Shown here: in pieces, positions 13,896 to 14,012 of the stretch
Numbering within the stretch: position 1 is the stretch's first letter
Layout of the letters: each line of letters starts with the position of its first letter
Assembly: GCA_937901435.1 (NCBI GenBank)
Contig: CALGTJ010000669.1
Location: forward strand, 1-14,012
DNA from: an uncultured Rhodobacter sp.
GTDB taxonomy: Bacteria; Pseudomonadota; Alphaproteobacteria; Rhodobacterales; Rhodobacteraceae
Direction of reading: 5' to 3'
Length of the DNA: 14,012 bases
Position numbers and translations under genes: made by a program
Notes under the pieces: model-generated
Databases searched by the model: none
Seen by the model: only the letters and a program-made list of their open reading frames with translations
What the model was told of the DNA's origin: nothing

Positions 13896-14012
13896 AGAGG
13901 CATTGCTGAGCCCGATCCAGTTATCAAACCAGACAGAGTTGGAATTATATGTAAGCCGTGTCTGGAAGGCACTGAGGTTTCAGCTTGACGGCTGGAAGTT
14001 CCAGGGAAGCAA

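Overview
The window looks like a chromosomal segment of an alphaproteobacterium in the Rhodobacterales (Roseobacter group). The reasons are the ChvI-ChvG-HprK-RapZ-EIIA(Man)-HPr gene order, pckA divergent from chvI, a long methylsuccinyl-CoA dehydrogenase next to pckA, a DUF6473-type gene, and moderately high GC with mostly ATG starts and clear Shine-Dalgarno sites. The genus cannot be told from this sequence. I see no IS element, CRISPR array, tRNA or rRNA.

Layout. Positions 38-1722 (+) hold etfB and etfA, which overlap by one base, followed by a strong hairpin terminator. A DUF6473-like gene (1777-2607, -) converges on that terminator. hbdA (2778-3653, +) follows and meets a lysophospholipid-acyltransferase-like gene tail to tail with a 4-base overlap. 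From 9120 down to 3650 the minus strand is one tightly packed run of seven genes: chvI, chvG, hprK, rapZ, a mannose-family EIIA gene, ptsH and the acyltransferase. A 371-base divergent control region (9121-9491) separates chvI from pckA (9492-11090, +). It contains a 13-base direct repeat with a 20-base period and a perfect stem-loop in the likely pckA leader. After pckA come a small exported DUF3859-like protein (11177-11704, +) and mcd (11870-13552, +). A minus-strand fragment of a putative exported protein closes the window, with an in-frame stop just upstream of its first ATG.

How the genes fit together. Mcd is an ethylmalonyl-CoA pathway enzyme that passes electrons to ETF (EtfAB). HbdA interconverts acetoacetyl-CoA and 3-hydroxybutyryl-CoA. 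PckA makes phosphoenolpyruvate from oxaloacetate. Together these serve growth on acetate, C4 and fatty-acid-like carbon sources and gluconeogenesis. The minus-strand operon joins an envelope/acid-sensing two-component system (ChvG-ChvI) to a regulatory, non-transporting PTS branch (HprK, HPr, EIIA) and to RapZ, so the window pairs gluconeogenic enzymes with regulators known to act on carbon metabolism.

Most of the window is a recognisable alphaproteobacterial neighbourhood and I do not see a clearly new system. The points most worth a second look are a glutamate at the normally invariant receiver lysine of ChvI, the spaced repeat and leader hairpin upstream of pckA, the DUF6473 gene between etfBA and hbdA, and the possibly broken gene at the right edge.
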